Assembly: GCA_958452575.1 (NCBI GenBank) | Contig: CAUDUM010000007.1 | Coordinates: forward strand, 1-64,000 | Source of the DNA: an uncultured Eggerthellaceae bacterium | GTDB taxonomy: Bacteria; Actinomycetota; Coriobacteriia; Coriobacteriales; Eggerthellaceae | DNA: 64,000 bases | Direction: 5' to 3' | Shown: positions 1 through 8,584 of the stretch, in pieces | Layout of the letters: the number at the start of each line of letters is the position of its first letter | How positions within the stretch are numbered: position 1 is the stretch's first letter | Program-made: the position numbers and the translations under genes | Notes under the pieces: generated by a model | Databases searched by the model: none | Told to the model about the DNA's origin: nothing | Seen by the model: only the letters and a program-made list of their open reading frames with translations

Positions 1-417
1 GGCGCGCCGCTCATCCGCTACCGCACGCACGACCTCACGCGCATCATCCCCGGCGCCTGCAAGTGCGCGCACGGCGACAAGCATCCGCGCATCGACACGC
101 TGGTGGGCCGCACCGACGACATGTTCAAGGTGAAGGGCTGCAACATGTTCCCCGCGCAAGTGGAGGACGTCATCGCCATCACCAGCGGCGCCAGCTCCGA
201 GTACCAGGTGATGATCGAGAACATCTCGGGACGCGACGTGCTGACCGTGCTGTTCGAGACGCCGCTCGAAGGCGACGAGAAGAAGCGCTGCGAGGAGGAG
301 CTGGCCGGCATCTTCAAAGCCAAGATCGGCTGCACCCCCGATGCCGTCGGCGTGCCAATGGGTGAGCTGCCGCGCAGCGAGAAGAAGACCAAGCGCATCT
401 TCGACAGTCGCTACTAG
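1..417 (+). CDS. phenylacetate-CoA ligase family protein, C-terminal part (cut by window edge)
   Basis: The reading frame is open from the first base and ends at a TAG, giving the last 138 residues of an adenylate-forming CoA ligase. It shows the family's hinge (GRTDDMFKVKG, about residues 34-44), an NMFPAQVED stretch, and a C-terminal lysine-rich tail (SEKKTKRIFD). Phenylacetate-CoA ligases and relatives activate aryl acids with ATP and CoA in the cytoplasm. The substrate cannot be told from this fragment. A strong terminator follows. The N-terminal domain and the start lie outside the window. Confidence 0.85.
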   Translation, partial: GAPLIRYRTHDLTRIIPGACKCAHGDKHPRIDTLVGRTDDMFKVKGCNMFPAQVEDVIAITSGASSEYQVMIENISGRDVLTVLFETPLEGDEKKRCEEELAGIFKAKIGCTPDAVGVPMGELPRSEKKTKRIFDSRY

Positions 418-427
418 GTTTCCGCAA

Positions 428-455
428 AGCGCCCGGCTCGCGTCGGGCGCTTTTT
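428..455 (+). terminator. intrinsic terminator after the CoA ligase gene
   Basis: A perfect 8-bp stem (AGCGCCCG at 428-435 with CGGGCGCT at 444-451) closes an 8-base loop and runs into TTTT. It starts 11 bases after the ligase stop codon. Confidence 0.85.
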
Positions 456-586
456 CACAATATGAAAAGGGACAGTCTCTTTTTCTCATTCTGCGGCTCG
501 CCGTCGCCAGGCGCGGCGAGCCGTTTTGCCTCTTGTGATAGTATGGAGCGCTGTTCGGTTCAGTCGTCGTTTGGGAAAGACCTGCT

Positions 587-1372
587 TTGAGATCCATTGC
601 GCTTCAAAAGGTTCGCAACGTGCGCGATTTGGGCGGCGTCCCCGTCGGGGACGGTCGCATCGTCGCACCGGGTTTGTTCTTCCGCGGCGCGGCGCTCAAC
701 GAGGCGACGCCGGACGATCAAGCTATCCTCTTCGACGATCTGGGAATATCCTGCGTCATCGACGTGCGTTGCGGATGGGAGCGCGAGGCCAAGCCCGATG
801 TGGCGGTGCCCGGCGTCGAGAACCTCCACATTCCCTTCTTCGATTTGGACAAGGTGGGTGTGGAGTACACCGAGCCCGCCGCCGGCACCAAGGTGGTCGG
901 TCGCGACGTGGCATGCGATCCGCTGCGGTTCTATGGCGCCATGTCCAACGTGTTGACGGCGGCGCAAATGCGCGAAGGGGTGCACTGCGCGTTCTCCCAT
1001 GTCCTGGAGGGCAAGCCCGTTTACATTCACTGCAGCGGAGGCAAGGATCGCGCCGGCATTCTCTCTCTGCTCATCCTTACCATCCTGGGCGCTGATCAGG
1101 AGGCGGTGCTCGCCGATTATCTGCTGACCAACGAGTCGCGCGACCGCCATTACGACAAGGAATTCCAGCGCTTCCTCCGCTTCGCCGACGGCAACGAGGA
1201 GCTGGCGCGCAAGCTGACGCTGGGACACCGCGCGAACCCCGAGAACCTGCAGGCGTTCTACGACTCATTGGAAGCCCGTTACGGTGGTATGGAGGCGTTC
1301 ATCGTGGAGGTGCTGCAGATCGACCGCCACTACCGCGCGCGTTTGAAGGAGCAGTTGACGGTTCCTGCATAG
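587..1372 (+). CDS. protein-tyrosine/serine phosphatase, PTP superfamily
   Basis: This 261-residue protein carries the PTP signature HCSGGKDRAG with the nucleophile Cys149 and the P-loop arginine, giving the CX5R pattern. The N-terminal RNVRDLGG and FFRGAAL motifs are typical of the bacterial Y_phosphatase3 family. Such enzymes remove phosphate from tyrosine, and some members from lipids or serine. The start used is TTG at 587, with GGGAAAGA at 573-580 as ribosome site. No ATG lies nearby in frame. There is no signal peptide, so it should be cytoplasmic unless another start adds one. It stands alone and converges with the next gene. Confidence 0.85.
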   Translation: MRSIALQKVRNVRDLGGVPVGDGRIVAPGLFFRGAALNEATPDDQAILFDDLGISCVIDVRCGWEREAKPDVAVPGVENLHIPFFDLDKVGVEYTEPAAGTKVVGRDVACDPLRFYGAMSNVLTAAQMREGVHCAFSHVLEGKPVYIHCSGGKDRAGILSLLILTILGADQEAVLADYLLTNESRDRHYDKEFQRFLRFADGNEELARKLTLGHRANPENLQAFYDSLEARYGGMEAFIVEVLQIDRHYRARLKEQLTVPA

Positions 1373-1406
1373 CGGCGCCGGCGGGCGGGTTTAAGGAAGT
1401 CGATAC

Positions 1407-1467
1407 CGGTCCTCGACCGAAATGCGGAATAAGGCCTCTTTCAATTCCTCATTTCGGTCGAGGACCG
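1407..1467. repeat. 18-bp perfect inverted repeat between convergent genes
   Basis: CGGTCCTCGACCGAAATG (1407-1424) is repeated inverted at 1450-1467. One mismatch further in, GGAAT and ATTCC extend the stem by 5 bp around a 13-base loop. It sits between convergent genes and could terminate both, but it lacks a clean T-run on either side. An operator or a repetitive palindrome is possible. Confidence 0.6.
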
Positions 1468-1528
1468 AGCGCCTTGGGCGATTTTCAGGCATCTTCCCGC
1501 CGCCCGCTGTCCTTACGGCGCTGCGGCC

Positions 1529-2617
1529 TTACAGACCGAAGCAATCCCGCGCCAGCATTTCCATGAACTCATCCGACAGGTAGGCGGGGAATTTCTCGCG
1601 TGTTCGATCGGTCATGTGCCCCTCGGCGCGGCCCAGGTAGACGGGCAATGCCTTGCAGAACCATGTGGTGGATCGCAGCGCCGTCATCATGCGGAACGCG
1701 CGGAATCGCGCATCGAAGCCGACGCGCGAAAATCGCCCGTCCACGGCGCGCCAATAGTCTTCGATGACGGCTTCGGCTTGGTCTGCCGTGAAGAAGAACT
1801 CGCTGTCCCAGAACGTTGTGGTGGGGGCCACGAAATAGGCCAGATCCTGCGCGACCTCGCCGACGATGGGCCGCTCCCAATCGACGAAGAACCCGGGATC
1901 GTCGCGCCACCCCTGCGCGTCGGCAGCGGCAGCGGCAGCTGAATCTCGCGGAATGAGGAAATGCGCCGCGAGCGTCTCCGTGTTGACGATGTGCTTTCGT
2001 CCATCCTGCTCAAAGGGTGCATCCAGCGCCGATTGCGCCGCGGCGATGAAACGCTCGGCCCAGCGCGTGAGGCGCGTATCCTCGCATCCCGAAGCGCGGT
2101 ACACCTTGAAGCGCGCGACGCACTCTTCGAAGAGGCCGCGCAAGGGATCGGCGGGGCGATGAAGGGGGCAGCGCTCGGCATCATCGATGCGCGCCGCATG
2201 GAGGTCGGCCATGAGCTGTGTTGCGCACTTCAGATCACCCGGCCGCAGATGGTCGAAATCGAGTGGATCGCCCTCGCAGAAGCTCTCGACGAGCGCTCCT
2301 TTGCCCGGCGCGCCAGGCGAGTCGTCCAAATAGAGCGGACGGGGCGCCCTCCCGCTCGGCTCAAGCAGCGCGAGTGCGGCGAACTCGTAGGCGATCTGGT
2401 TGCTGTGGAAAGGCTGCGGGGCCACGTTGATGCGCAGGACGAAACTCCGTCCGCTGTCGGGATCGTCGAATCGGAAATTGCGGTTGTGCTCGCCTTCCCC
2501 CAGATAACGGGGCTCGAATTCGACATCGTCCGAAACGCCGAGCGCTTCGCGAAGGGCGGCGTTTTCCGCAAGATAGCGCGCTGCAAGGTTCCTGTCGCGC
2601 TCGTCCAGTCCCATCAT
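1529..2617 (-). CDS. aminoglycoside phosphotransferase/choline kinase-fold protein, altered catalytic loop
   Basis: This 362-residue protein has the layout of the APH/choline-kinase fold. A helical N-terminus and a glycine-bearing ATP-binding region (YLGEGEHNRNFRF) come first, followed by a C-terminal lobe with FVDWERP, the usual metal-binding DxE region, and GEVAQDLAYF. The catalytic HxDxxxxN motif is replaced at the same spacing by N212-x-E214-x4-H219. The protein may therefore bind but not phosphorylate its ligand, or use different chemistry. Two adjacent ATGs (2617 and 2614) follow GGAAGGGGG. The second is better spaced. It is a single gene with no operon partner. The fold assignment is by motif only. 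Confidence 0.6.
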   Translation of the reverse strand: MMGLDERDRNLAARYLAENAALREALGVSDDVEFEPRYLGEGEHNRNFRFDDPDSGRSFVLRINVAPQPFHSNQIAYEFAALALLEPSGRAPRPLYLDDSPGAPGKGALVESFCEGDPLDFDHLRPGDLKCATQLMADLHAARIDDAERCPLHRPADPLRGLFEECVARFKVYRASGCEDTRLTRWAERFIAAAQSALDAPFEQDGRKHIVNTETLAAHFLIPRDSAAAAAADAQGWRDDPGFFVDWERPIVGEVAQDLAYFVAPTTTFWDSEFFFTADQAEAVIEDYWRAVDGRFSRVGFDARFRAFRMMTALRSTTWFCKALPVYLGRAEGHMTDRTREKFPAYLSDEFMEMLARDCFGL

Positions 2618-3066
2618 GCCCCCTTCCGCATCGCTTGGCAGCTTCTGCTTTCGAGGCCCTATTGTATCGGGAGGATCCGCCCTCGCGCATTTTCGAAACC
2701 AGCGATTGGTAATCTTTTTGCAACATGGCGCGTAATTTGGTGTGGTAAAGTCTGCCCATGCATTGTTCAGGAGGACATATCGTCAACGACTTCCGCGCCG
2801 CCGGCTGCGCCGGTGCCGCCGCGGCCTCCTGCCTTCCGAACGTCGCGTTCGCCTATCTGTATTCCTATCGATATCTGTAGCACATGGGCTTGCCTGTGAT
2901 GCTGCCGTGCATGCGCGTAGCGTAGCGCTCGGCTCGTCGCAGGCCAAGGTCATGTGCGCCTCCGCAACCGCCTGGCTGCCGGGGACCTGCGCGCTCGCGC
3001 GCCATCGGCATCCAGGGTGTCCGCAACTGCCGCCGCCGGGCGGCCCTCTGGATAGGAATACCTCTC
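2618..3066. other. 449-base intergenic region with no gene found
   Basis: This lies between the divergent APH-like gene and the symporter gene. No reading frame here looks coded, and I see no tRNA or riboswitch. It probably holds both promoters: TTGCAA at 2718-2723 is a possible -35 but no convincing -10 follows. The long leader (about 300 bases before the symporter start at 3067) leaves room for an unrecognised regulatory RNA. Confidence 0.4.
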
Positions 3067-4659
3067 ATGATCGAAAAAGTATGCATGGTGCTCATCTTCA
3101 TCGGCGTGGCCGTGGGCGTGGGCATCTACTGCCGCAAATCGACGTCCACCGTCGATGGGTTCGTGCTGGGCGGCCGCAACGTCGGCCCGTGGATGAGCGC
3201 GTTCGCCTACGGGACCAGCTACTTCTCCGCCGTCGTATTCGTCGGCTACGCCGGCCAATTCGGCTTCAAGTACGGCATCGCCGCTGTATGGGCGGGCATC
3301 GGCAACGCCATTTTGGGCTCGCTTCTGGCCTGGTGGGTGCTCGGTCCGCGCACGCGCGAGATGACGCACCGCCTGGGCGCCCAGACGATGCCGGAGTTCT
3401 TCGGCCTGCGCTACCAATCCAAGGCGCTGCGCATCGCGTCGGCTGCCATCATCTTCGTTTTCCTGATCCCTTACACGGCGTCGGTCTACAACGGTTTGTC
3501 GCGTCTGTTCGGGATGGCGTTTGGGCTGCCCTACGACGTGTGCGTCATCGGGATGGCGGTGGTGACGTGCATCTACGTCGTGGTCGGCGGCTACATGGCC
3601 ACGGTCATGAACGACTTCATCCAGGGCATCGTGATGCTGATCGGCATCGTTGCGGTCATCGCGGCGGTCCTCGCCGGCAACGGCGGGTTTGCGGAAGCGA
3701 TCATCCAACTGTCCCAGATCCCCGCTGAGGGCACAGCGCTCGAAGGAGCGTTCACCAGCATGTTCGGCCCGGACCTGTTCAACTTGCTGGGCGTGGTGAT
3801 CCTCACCAGCCTGGGCACGTGGGGCCTGCCGCAGATGGTGCAGAAGTTCTACGCCATCAAGAGCGGCCCAGCGGTCAAGCAGGGCGCCATCATCTCGACG
3901 CTGTTCGCGTTCGTCGTCGCGGGCGGATCGTACTTCCTGGGCGGGTTCGGCCGCCTGTACAGCGACCAGATCGAGTACGCCGCCGATGGCACGCCCATCT
4001 ACGACTCCATCATTCCCACGATGCTCTCGTCGCTGCCCGACATTCTCATCGGCATCGTCATCGTGCTGGTGCTGTCCGCATCGATGTCGACACTTTCGTC
4101 GCTGGTGCTCACTTCGTCGTCGACGCTTACCATCGACGTGATCAAGGGCAACATCGTCAAGGACATGTCCGAGAAGAAGCAGCTGTCGTGCATGCGCGTG
4201 CTGCTGGTGCTGTTCATCATCGTGTCTGCTGCGATGGCGCTTGTGCAGTACCACTCGTCGATCGTATTCATCGCGCAGCTGATGTCCTACTCGTGGGGTG
4301 CGCTGGCCGGCGCGTTTTTGGGGCCGTTCCTCTGGGGCCTTTATTCAGGCCGCATCTCCAAGGCGGCGGTGTGGTGTTCGTTCGCCATCGGCGTGGGGCT
4401 GACCGTGGTTAACATGGCGCTGGGCTTTGCCGGCACGCCGCTCATCGCCTCGCCCATCAACTGCGGTGCGCTGTGCATGCTGCTGTCGCTCGTCGTCGTG
4501 CCGCTGGTGAGCCTGATCACCAAACCGGTTCCGTTCGAGGTGAACCCGCCCACGCTGCAAGGCGCCATCGACCGCGAGTTCCAGCACGAGCTTGACGTGG
4601 AGGAGACGGTCGAAAAGCCGTTCGAGAAGGCCTACCGCCAAGCACGCGAGGATGGGTAG
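3067..4659 (+). CDS. sodium:solute symporter family (SSS) transporter
   Basis: This 530-residue integral membrane protein has about 13 predicted helices and the SSS-family start: a first helix, then the GFVLGGRNVGPW segment and an AYGTSYFSAVVFVG second helix. Family members import small solutes (proline, pantothenate, carboxylates, sugars) with sodium. The substrate is not readable from sequence. The C-terminus is a charged cytoplasmic tail of about 40 residues. ATG at 3067 is preceded by GATAGGAATA. It is followed 144 bases later by a LysR gene on the other strand. It lies close to a cytosolic molybdenum reductase and may supply its substrate, which is inference only. Confidence 0.85.
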   Translation: MIEKVCMVLIFIGVAVGVGIYCRKSTSTVDGFVLGGRNVGPWMSAFAYGTSYFSAVVFVGYAGQFGFKYGIAAVWAGIGNAILGSLLAWWVLGPRTREMTHRLGAQTMPEFFGLRYQSKALRIASAAIIFVFLIPYTASVYNGLSRLFGMAFGLPYDVCVIGMAVVTCIYVVVGGYMATVMNDFIQGIVMLIGIVAVIAAVLAGNGGFAEAIIQLSQIPAEGTALEGAFTSMFGPDLFNLLGVVILTSLGTWGLPQMVQKFYAIKSGPAVKQGAIISTLFAFVVAGGSYFLGGFGRLYSDQIEYAADGTPIYDSIIPTMLSSLPDILIGIVIVLVLSASMSTLSSLVLTSSSTLTIDVIKGNIVKDMSEKKQLSCMRVLLVLFIIVSAAMALVQYHSSIVFIAQLMSYSWGALAGAFLGPFLWGLYSGRISKAAVWCSFAIGVGLTVVNMALGFAGTPLIASPINCGALCMLLSLVVVPLVSLITKPVPFEVNPPTLQGAIDREFQHELDVEETVEKPFEKAYRQAREDG

Positions 4660-4803
4660 AGGGCGGCACATGCATCGAATATGAGAAGGAGCCGCTCCCT
4701 TTTTCGCGCGGTGCGCGAGGAGGGCCGGGGTGCCGATGCATCACCTGAATCGGTTTAGTCGGCGGAGCAAGGCAAACCCCGACCCTTCTTATCAGCTGGC
4801 GCT

Positions 4804-5748
4804 CTAGACGGGATGCGCGCGTGAATAATCCGCATAGCGGGCTCTGAATAAAGCGCGGAGGCTGCGCATGAAGGTCTGCGCGTCGTCGGAAGGTTCCGCG
4901 CCGCGGCGATGCAGGAATCCCGTCGTCACGCGCGGCATGCCGTCGATGGGAACGAAGCGCGCCTCGAACGCCTCACGTCCACGGGACGCTTTGAGGCGAT
5001 GGAATGCGAACGAGTCCAGGAGAATGGCGGTTTTCCTGGACTCCGCCCATCGGATGAGCTGCGCGCTGTCCGATGTTTTGAGCATGATGTTGCGCGGCGG
5101 GTTCGTACCATACGTTTTCTCCAATATCCAATCGATCGACTCGTCATGGAAGCATGCGAACTCGACATCCATCAGATCCGCCGTCGTCATCCGCGCGGCG
5201 ACGGTGACGGAGGATTCGGGTACCACCAGGCCGAATTCAGTTTGGAAAATCGGATGGAACCGATTGCTGGAGAGAATCCTCTTCGCCAAGGAGCTGCCCT
5301 CGAACAGATCCGTCACGTACAGACGGATGTCATCGTCTGCCTGCTCCAAACGCGACGCTATGTCGCTGGGGGCGAGTTCCTGGATCCTCAACTTTGCGAA
5401 CAGCCGATTGTTTGCCAAGTTGTCGAATACCGTGTGCAGCGCATAGGCGGTCGCTCCCAGCGCGATCGAAGGCGCGTCGTGCGTTTCAAGCTGCCGTTGC
5501 GCCATGCCGGCGATGGTTCGATCGAATGCAGCGATCGTCTGCTCGCAAAATAACAGAAACGCCTCGCCGTCAGAGGTGAGGGTCGTGCCCGTCCTGGTGC
5601 GCTCCACCAAGGCGAACCCCAGCTCCGCCTCCATCGCGCCGATCGCTTTGTTCAATCCCTGCTGGGAGAGGAAAAGATGCTTGGCCGCCTTGGTGATGGA
5701 CCCGGTTTTGGCGACTCCGGCAAAGTAACGCAGGCTGTCGATGTCCAT
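4804..5748 (-). CDS. LysR-family transcriptional regulator
   Basis: This 314-residue protein begins with a winged helix-turn-helix (residues 1-60) in typical LysR form: LRYFAGVAKTGSITKAAKHL, then LSQQGLNKAI and a glycine-poor wing. A two-lobed effector-binding domain fills the rest. It is divergent from the molybdopterin oxidoreductase at 5947. LysR proteins usually activate such a divergent gene in response to a substrate or product. A 15-bp dyad lies in the shared promoter region, placed as a LysR recognition site would be. The effector is unknown. Confidence 0.92.
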   Translation of the reverse strand: MDIDSLRYFAGVAKTGSITKAAKHLFLSQQGLNKAIGAMEAELGFALVERTRTGTTLTSDGEAFLLFCEQTIAAFDRTIAGMAQRQLETHDAPSIALGATAYALHTVFDNLANNRLFAKLRIQELAPSDIASRLEQADDDIRLYVTDLFEGSSLAKRILSSNRFHPIFQTEFGLVVPESSVTVAARMTTADLMDVEFACFHDESIDWILEKTYGTNPPRNIMLKTSDSAQLIRWAESRKTAILLDSFAFHRLKASRGREAFEARFVPIDGMPRVTTGFLHRRGAEPSDDAQTFMRSLRALFRARYADYSRAHPV

Positions 5749-5796
5749 GGTTTCCCCCGATCGATGAGCGCGGTTTCAGCCGCTCTAGTCGTCTCT

Positions 5797-5869
5797 ATTG
5801 TAGCAACCGTTGGTTGCCACCTCGCTAACCTATAGCTGCTTTCGGCCAAGAAGCCGCCCTTTCTACAAT
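5797..5869. promoter_or_regulatory. divergent promoter region with a probable LysR operator
   Basis: A perfect dyad GCAACC-GTT-GGTTGC lies at 5803-5817. Facing right, TTCGGC (5841-5846) and TACAAT (5864-5869) with a 17-base spacer form a weak-35 promoter for the oxidoreductase, so the dyad is centred near -66 from the expected start. Facing left, a TACAAT on the minus strand at 5802-5797 would be the LysR gene's own -10, with the dyad inside its spacer. That geometry is classical for LysR activation plus autorepression. It is read from sequence only. Confidence 0.55.
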
Positions 5870-5946
5870 GGGAGCATCAGGCGCTCTGCGCGTTGCAAGA
5901 CGAGACGACGTGGCAGGGGTGCGCAACGAGGACCAAAGGAGGGGTT

Positions 5947-8130
5947 ATGAGCGTGAAGAAGATCCGCAGCGCTTGCGTGTCGTGCCATGCGCGGTGCGGC
6001 GTCATCGTCACCGCCGATGGCGACAAGATCCTGAAGATCGAGGGCGATCCGGACAATCCAAAATCGCGAGGGGCGATCTGCGCGACGGGAATGTCGCAGC
6101 GTGAGATCCACGAAGATGTGGAGAACCGCATCCTGTATCCCATGAAGCGCGTGGGCGAGCGCGGTTCGGGCAAGTGGGAGCGCATCACCTGGGACGAGGC
6201 AATGGACACCATCGCGTCTGAATGCCTGCGCATCAAAGAGGAGTACGGTCCCGAGGCCATCATCACCGGCCAGGGCACGGGCCGAACCTCCAACCACTGG
6301 CATTGCCGCCTCAACTCATCGTTGGGACTCGAAGGGTGGAGCATGGCCCCCACGCATGTGTGTTTGATGCCCCACATCTTGCCGAATGCTTTCACGCTGG
6401 GCCTGTTCAATACCGGCATGGGAGATCTGGCGCATGCGGATGTGATCGTCATCTGGGGCTACAATCCCGCCATGATGCGCAGCGTCACCAAGGCCATCTA
6501 CGCTTCTATCGACCGCGGTTGCAAGCTGGTCAGCATCGATCCGCGTTTCACGGACTTGTCGAAGGTCGCAGACTGCAACCTGCAGGTGCGTCCCGGCACC
6601 GACGGAGCGCTGGCGCTGGCGATCATGCACGAGGTCATCAAGAACGAGTGGTACGACAAGGAATTCGTGGAAAAGTGGAGCCAGGGCTTCGACGATCTTG
6701 CCGAGCGCGTGGCCGATTGGACGCCGGAGCGCGCCGCCGAGATCTGCTGGCTGGAGGCAGACGACATCCGCGAGGCGGCGCGCCTCATCGGCACATCCGG
6801 TCCTGCCGCGTTCGCCATCTTCACGGGTCCGGGATGCATGCACACCAATGCCATCCAAACCGGCCGCGCCATCGCCTGCCTGCAGGGCCTGCTGGGCTAC
6901 ATCGATGTTCCCGGCGGCGTGAAGGTGCCGCTTTCGTTCGATAAAATGCTCGACGACAAGATCACTATGTGGGATCCGGCAAAAAGCCCCGGTCGCCCCG
7001 AGCTGTTCACCTTTGGCGGCGAGAAGCATCCCCTCTACAAGGCGTTCGGCCGCTCGAACGATCCCCATTCGGTGTTCGAGGCGATGATCACGGGCAAGCC
7101 GCGCCCCGTCAAGGCGTTCATCGGCATCGCAAGCGATCCGATCATGTGCTACGAGGATGCGCATCTCACGCGCGAGGCGCTCACGTCGCCCAACTTGGAT
7201 CTGGTGGTGGTGAAGGACTTCTACATGTCGCCCACCGCGCAGCTGGCCGATATCGTCTTGCCCACCGCGGACTGGTCCGAACGAGACACGTGGGACGAGG
7301 AGATGGACGGCAACATGATCATCTCGGTCCAAAAGGCGGTGGAGGCGCCGGGCGAGTGTTGGGATGACTGGAAGTTCTTCCTCGAATGGGGCAAGCGCAT
7401 CGACCCCGACAACTGGCCGTGGAAGGACGAGCGAGAGATGGTGCTGTGGAGGCTCAACGAGCTGTACGGCATGGACATCCCCGACTGGGAGACGTTCGTT
7501 TCCAAGCCGTTCTACTCGACGGAGCCTGGCGGCAAGAAAGGCGAGATCGTCTACAAGAAGTACGAGAAGGGCATGCAGCGCCCTGACGGCAAGCCGGGAT
7601 TCCCCACCGCTTCGGGCAAGATCGAGTTCCTCTGCCCCACCATGGCGGCGTTCGGATACGATCCGCTGCCGGATTACGTGGAGCCGGCGGAGTCGCCCGT
7701 GAGCCAGCCCGAGCTTGCCAAGGAGTACCCACTGGTGCTGACCACCGGTTTCCGCCTGTATTCGTTCTTCCATTCGGCATGGACCAACATCCCCATGCAG
7801 CGCAAGTTCTATCCGGAGCCGTTCGCGTTGGTGCATCCCAATGATGCCAAGCGCTACGGCGTCACCGACGGCGAGTGGATGACCATCTCGTCGCCGCGCG
7901 GCCACATCATCTCCAAGGCGCGCGTGACCTATGAGATCAAAGAGGGCGTCATCGCTTGTCCGCGTCCGGGCTGGCGCGATCCTTGTCCCGAGCTCGATCT
8001 GCCGGGATACGGCTGGGACAAGGCCAACCCGAACATCCTCGTGCCGTCCGAGCCGGCTGAACCAGGCTTCGGCGCCACGGCAATGAGGTCGTCGCTGTGC
8101 AAGATCGAAGCGGGAAGAGGGGATCTGTGA
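5947..8130 (+). CDS. cytosolic molybdopterin oxidoreductase, catalytic subunit (DMSO reductase family)
   Basis: This 727-residue enzyme has the N-terminal [4Fe-4S] pattern CVSCHARC with a fourth Cys in GAICATG, then the bis-molybdopterin guanine dinucleotide domains, ending with the C-terminal beta-barrel region (HPNDAKRYGVTDGEW). Cys139 in THVCLMP sits where the family places its metal ligand, which is inferred by position. No twin-arginine signal precedes the cluster motif, so it should be cytoplasmic. ATG at 5947 follows AAAGGAGG. A longer in-frame start at 5893 lacks this. Its stop overlaps the start of a small ferredoxin subunit, and a LysR gene is divergent. Aromatic dehydroxylases and hydroxyl transferases of gut Eggerthellaceae share this two-subunit form, but the substrate here is unknown. 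Confidence 0.9.
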   Translation: MSVKKIRSACVSCHARCGVIVTADGDKILKIEGDPDNPKSRGAICATGMSQREIHEDVENRILYPMKRVGERGSGKWERITWDEAMDTIASECLRIKEEYGPEAIITGQGTGRTSNHWHCRLNSSLGLEGWSMAPTHVCLMPHILPNAFTLGLFNTGMGDLAHADVIVIWGYNPAMMRSVTKAIYASIDRGCKLVSIDPRFTDLSKVADCNLQVRPGTDGALALAIMHEVIKNEWYDKEFVEKWSQGFDDLAERVADWTPERAAEICWLEADDIREAARLIGTSGPAAFAIFTGPGCMHTNAIQTGRAIACLQGLLGYIDVPGGVKVPLSFDKMLDDKITMWDPAKSPGRPELFTFGGEKHPLYKAFGRSNDPHSVFEAMITGKPRPVKAFIGIASDPIMCYEDAHLTREALTSPNLDLVVVKDFYMSPTAQLADIVLPTADWSERDTWDEEMDGNMIISVQKAVEAPGECWDDWKFFLEWGKRIDPDNWPWKDEREMVLWRLNELYGMDIPDWETFVSKPFYSTEPGGKKGEIVYKKYEKGMQRPDGKPGFPTASGKIEFLCPTMAAFGYDPLPDYVEPAESPVSQPELAKEYPLVLTTGFRLYSFFHSAWTNIPMQRKFYPEPFALVHPNDAKRYGVTDGEWMTISSPRGHIISKARVTYEIKEGVIACPRPGWRDPCPELDLPGYGWDKANPNILVPSEPAEPGFGATAMRSSLCKIEAGRGDL

Positions 8131-8468
8131 TGAAGAAGAAGCTGAACGCGGGCGGCGTGGCGATGCTGGTCGACCTGGACGCCTGCACGGGTTGCTATGG
8201 GTGCGAGGCGGCGTGCCGCGAGACACACCGTTATGGCTACGAAGAGGATTGGATGCGCGTGATCAGGCGCGACCCGTTCTATGTGGACGGCAAGCTGCGC
8301 CAGTACCATTTGGTTGCGCCGGTGCTGGACAAGTGCGCCGCCTGCATCACGGAGGATCCGAATCCGCTGTGCATGACCGGCTGCCCCGCTGCAGCCCTGA
8401 TCGTGGGCAAGTTCGAAGATGTGGTCAAGGAGGCTGCGGAGCGTCACTGCGCCATCTTCACGGCATAG
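8130..8468 (+). CDS. small 4Fe-4S ferredoxin-type electron-transfer subunit
   Basis: This 112-residue protein has two cysteine groups, CTGCYGCEAAC near residues 19-29 and CAAC-x8-CMTGC further on, enough for about two [4Fe-4S] clusters. Normal DmsB-like subunits are about 200 residues with four clusters, so this is a minimal version. Its ATG overlaps the TGA of the upstream molybdoenzyme (ATGA junction), so translation should be coupled and the two made in balance. It likely passes electrons from a cytosolic donor to the molybdenum subunit. No membrane anchor gene follows. A terminator comes next. Confidence 0.85.
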   Translation: MKKKLNAGGVAMLVDLDACTGCYGCEAACRETHRYGYEEDWMRVIRRDPFYVDGKLRQYHLVAPVLDKCAACITEDPNPLCMTGCPAAALIVGKFEDVVKEAAERHCAIFTA

Positions 8469-8494
8469 GGTGATCGCGTCATCCTTGGGGTCGA

Positions 8495-8526
8495 AGCCGC
8501 CTCTCGAAAGGGAGGCGGCTCTTTTT
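8495..8526 (+). terminator. intrinsic terminator of the molybdoenzyme operon
   Basis: AGCCGCCTC (8495-8503) pairs perfectly with GAGGCGGCT (8512-8520) around an 8-base loop and is followed by CTCTTTTT. Confidence 0.9.
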
Positions 8527-8584
8527 CGCTTCGGTTTGCCTATAACCATAGCAGGAAATCCTCAACGAGCATGCAGCAAGCGTG

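Noticed and set aside
4686..4706. Terminator after the symporter gene (GGAGC-C-GCTCC then TTTTT)
   Set aside because: The loop would be a single base, so the hairpin cannot form as drawn.
5893..5946. Upstream in-frame start of the cytosolic molybdoenzyme, possibly adding a signal peptide
   Set aside because: The extra 18 residues hold no twin-arginine or hydrophobic segment, and the AAAGGAGG site serves ATG 5947.
6316..8226. A 636-codon open frame on the minus strand
   Set aside because: Shadow of the cytosolic molybdoenzyme gene, with no protein-like composition.
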